The notes under the pieces were generated by a model that did not search any database, was not told where the DNA came from, and was given only the letters and a program-made list of their open reading frames with translations. Positions 36,793-38,429 of a stretch of 38,429 bases of DNA are shown here, one piece after another; the stretch's first letter is position 1, and the number at the start of each line of letters is the position of its first letter. The DNA is from Planctomycetota bacterium. Its GTDB lineage: Bacteria; Planctomycetota; UBA11346. Location of the stretch: the NCBI GenBank assembly GCA_003136555.1, contig PLEW01000122.1:1-38429 (forward strand), read 5' to 3'. A program made the translations under genes and the position numbers.

Positions 36793-37326
36793 ATGATGCG
36801 TGTCACCACCCGGCTGCTCCTGGCATCCGCATGCCTGCTGATGTGCGGCTGCAGCAGCGACAGCCCTCCAACCGGTCCCACCACCAGTGCCACCGAGGTC
36901 GGCTTCACGACGGGATTGAGCTATCTGCCGTCGTCGCCCGCTCCCGGCGACACGGTGACCATCTCATTCACGCTCGGCGATGATACCACCGACGGCACCG
37001 CAGTCTCGGAGATCCCCTATGAGGTGACCCTCGATGGCACCGTCGTCTATCAGGGTGACAGCAGCGCCATTCCCGCCAATGGCACCTCGGTCACCTCGAT
37101 CGGGTTCCAGATCGCCACCTCCGGCGATCATACCATCGTCGTCACCCTGGACCCCGATGGCGTCACCGGCTATGTCGATCCCCAGAGCGACTCGCAGTAC
37201 ATCACCATCTTCGTCTTCGCCGCGGTGGTGGCAGAGTCCCGCCAATGGCCCAGTCCCGCGACGACGCCACATCAGGCGCGTGATGCCGGACCACAGCGGT
37301 CAGGGATGGGCACGCCAGCGTTGTGA
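36793..37326 (+). CDS. Putative lipoprotein with CARDB/Ig-like domain
   Basis: MMRVTTRLLLASACLLMCGCSSDSPPTGP (lipobox-like), LPSSPAPGDTVTISFTLGDDTTDGTAVSEIPYEVTLDGTVVYQGDSSAIPANGTSVTSIGFQIATSGDHTIVVTLDPDG. Confidence 0.75.
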   Translation: MMRVTTRLLLASACLLMCGCSSDSPPTGPTTSATEVGFTTGLSYLPSSPAPGDTVTISFTLGDDTTDGTAVSEIPYEVTLDGTVVYQGDSSAIPANGTSVTSIGFQIATSGDHTIVVTLDPDGVTGYVDPQSDSQYITIFVFAAVVAESRQWPSPATTPHQARDAGPQRSGMGTPAL

Positions 37327-37570
37327 GGCGGGGCGAACCCGGTCCCTGCCGCTTCGTCCACCCTCAACGCCAGCGCCTGCGCCCGGGCCTTCACCTTCTC
37401 TGGAACAGATCGCGCAACGATGGTCGCGATGGTCGCGTTCGCGAGCGGATCGCTCCCATCGATGCCGGGTCTGTGACGGCACTCATGTCACGCGCCAGCA
37501 GGGCGCTTGGCCATGATGGCACCATCCCGGGTAGCGGAAACGGCCCGACACGATGGGCAGAGCTCATCGG

Positions 37571-38429
37571 TCAGGGTGCAGGTCCTTGACGGCCGATCGC
37601 ATCCCGAGTGGCATCGATCTGAGTCATGCAGCGGACGATGTCCCGCATCACCGCCCCCAGATCGGAGATGAAGGCGCTGGTATCGCACGCAGCACGGCCT
37701 GAAGCCCACTGGCTGGCGACCTGGCGCGCATCCGTGCACAGGCGCAGCGCGCCGGCGCTGCCGACGCGCACGGGCTGGCCGATGGCGATGCCCTGGGCGC
37801 AGAGCGCGCGGTAGACCTTCAGGCATGCGTCGAAAGGCGCGATCGCACCCTGGTGGCGCAGCAGGAACGGGACGATGGTCGGCGGGAAGGCGTCGCTCCC
37901 GCCAGCGGATGCGAGCGGTGCTGGGACTGCCAGCGGCACGAATTCATCCTGGACGCCGAGGCCCTGTCGCAGGCTGGCGGCACAGGCGAGGAGATGCTCC
38001 CGGCGATAGGCCGCGGGCACTGCCGCATAGGCGCGCATCTCGCTGAGCGCAGCCATCCAGCGGAGCACGAGCCCGTCATTGCCGACCTCCGGCAAGGCAG
38101 CGCGGACCCCCGTCCAGCTGCGCGGCCACGCGTGCGCCGAGGCATAGTCGCGAAGACCGCAGGGCACCTCGCGCAGTGCTGCGCAGCGCCCTGCGAGAGC
38201 CTCGGGCACCAGGAGCGCCCCGCTGAACGATGGCCCGCAGAAGAACTTCGATCCGGTCAGCATGACCATGCGGCCCTGCTGCAGATGCTCGGACAGGCGC
38301 TCACTGCTGATCCTCCCCTGGCAGGCATCGACCAGGAGCAGCAGCCGATCGTCAGCACGGGAGGCGAGATCATCGAGGCAGGCGCGGCTCGGATAGCCCG
38401 TGCCGAGCTTCGAGCAGTCCATGACGATC
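37571..38429 (-). CDS. PLP-dependent class-V aminotransferase-like protein (truncated by window end)
   Basis: LLLLVDACQGRISSERLSEHLQQGRMVMLTGSKFFCGPSFSGALLVPEALAGR (Asp and Schiff-base Lys regions); frame open to the window edge. Confidence 0.7.
   Translation of the reverse strand, partial: IVMDCSKLGTGYPSRACLDDLASRADDRLLLLVDACQGRISSERLSEHLQQGRMVMLTGSKFFCGPSFSGALLVPEALAGRCAALREVPCGLRDYASAHAWPRSWTGVRAALPEVGNDGLVLRWMAALSEMRAYAAVPAAYRREHLLACAASLRQGLGVQDEFVPLAVPAPLASAGGSDAFPPTIVPFLLRHQGAIAPFDACLKVYRALCAQGIAIGQPVRVGSAGALRLCTDARQVASQWASGRAACDTSAFISDLGAVMRDIVRCMTQIDATRDAIGRQGPAP

Noticed and set aside
1-38429. Mobile elements, CRISPR arrays, rRNA, prophage
   Set aside because: No transposase, integrase, long terminal inverted repeats, direct-repeat arrays or rRNA-like conserved segments were recognised by eye; a proper search could still find something weak.

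Overview
High-GC bacterial chromosome window. The paired DUF1592/DUF1587-type cytochrome c proteins and DUF1552 protein suggest a Planctomycetota/Verrucomicrobiota/Lentisphaerota-type genome (inference, no taxonomic search run). Main contents: (1) a window-edge partial DUF1587-type protein on the minus strand, missed by the ORF track; (2) a NarL-type two-component system whose kinase carries two discoidin-like sensor modules, divergent from a DUF1592 - novel domain - DUF1552 - duplicated novel domain locus; (3) an XPB-helicase locus with two paralogous XPB-associated (Helicase_C_3-like) proteins plus two small conserved-looking proteins; (4) a probable frameshifted PDZ-type gene; (5) a MarR - PP2C-like - betaine-type ABC permease - substrate-binding protein - ClC/CBS cluster with no ATPase gene; (6) a DUF442-type phosphatase operon; (7) a secreted protein with H10-WK-H11; (8) a PepSY-like duplicated-domain protein, TetR + SRPBCC, AraC divergent from a GH71-like glycosidase, an SxDGxxW-repeat secreted protein, a lipoprotein and a partial class-V aminotransferase-like protein. 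No rRNA, tRNA, CRISPR array or transposon was recognised. Product calls come from reading motifs by eye; no database search was run.
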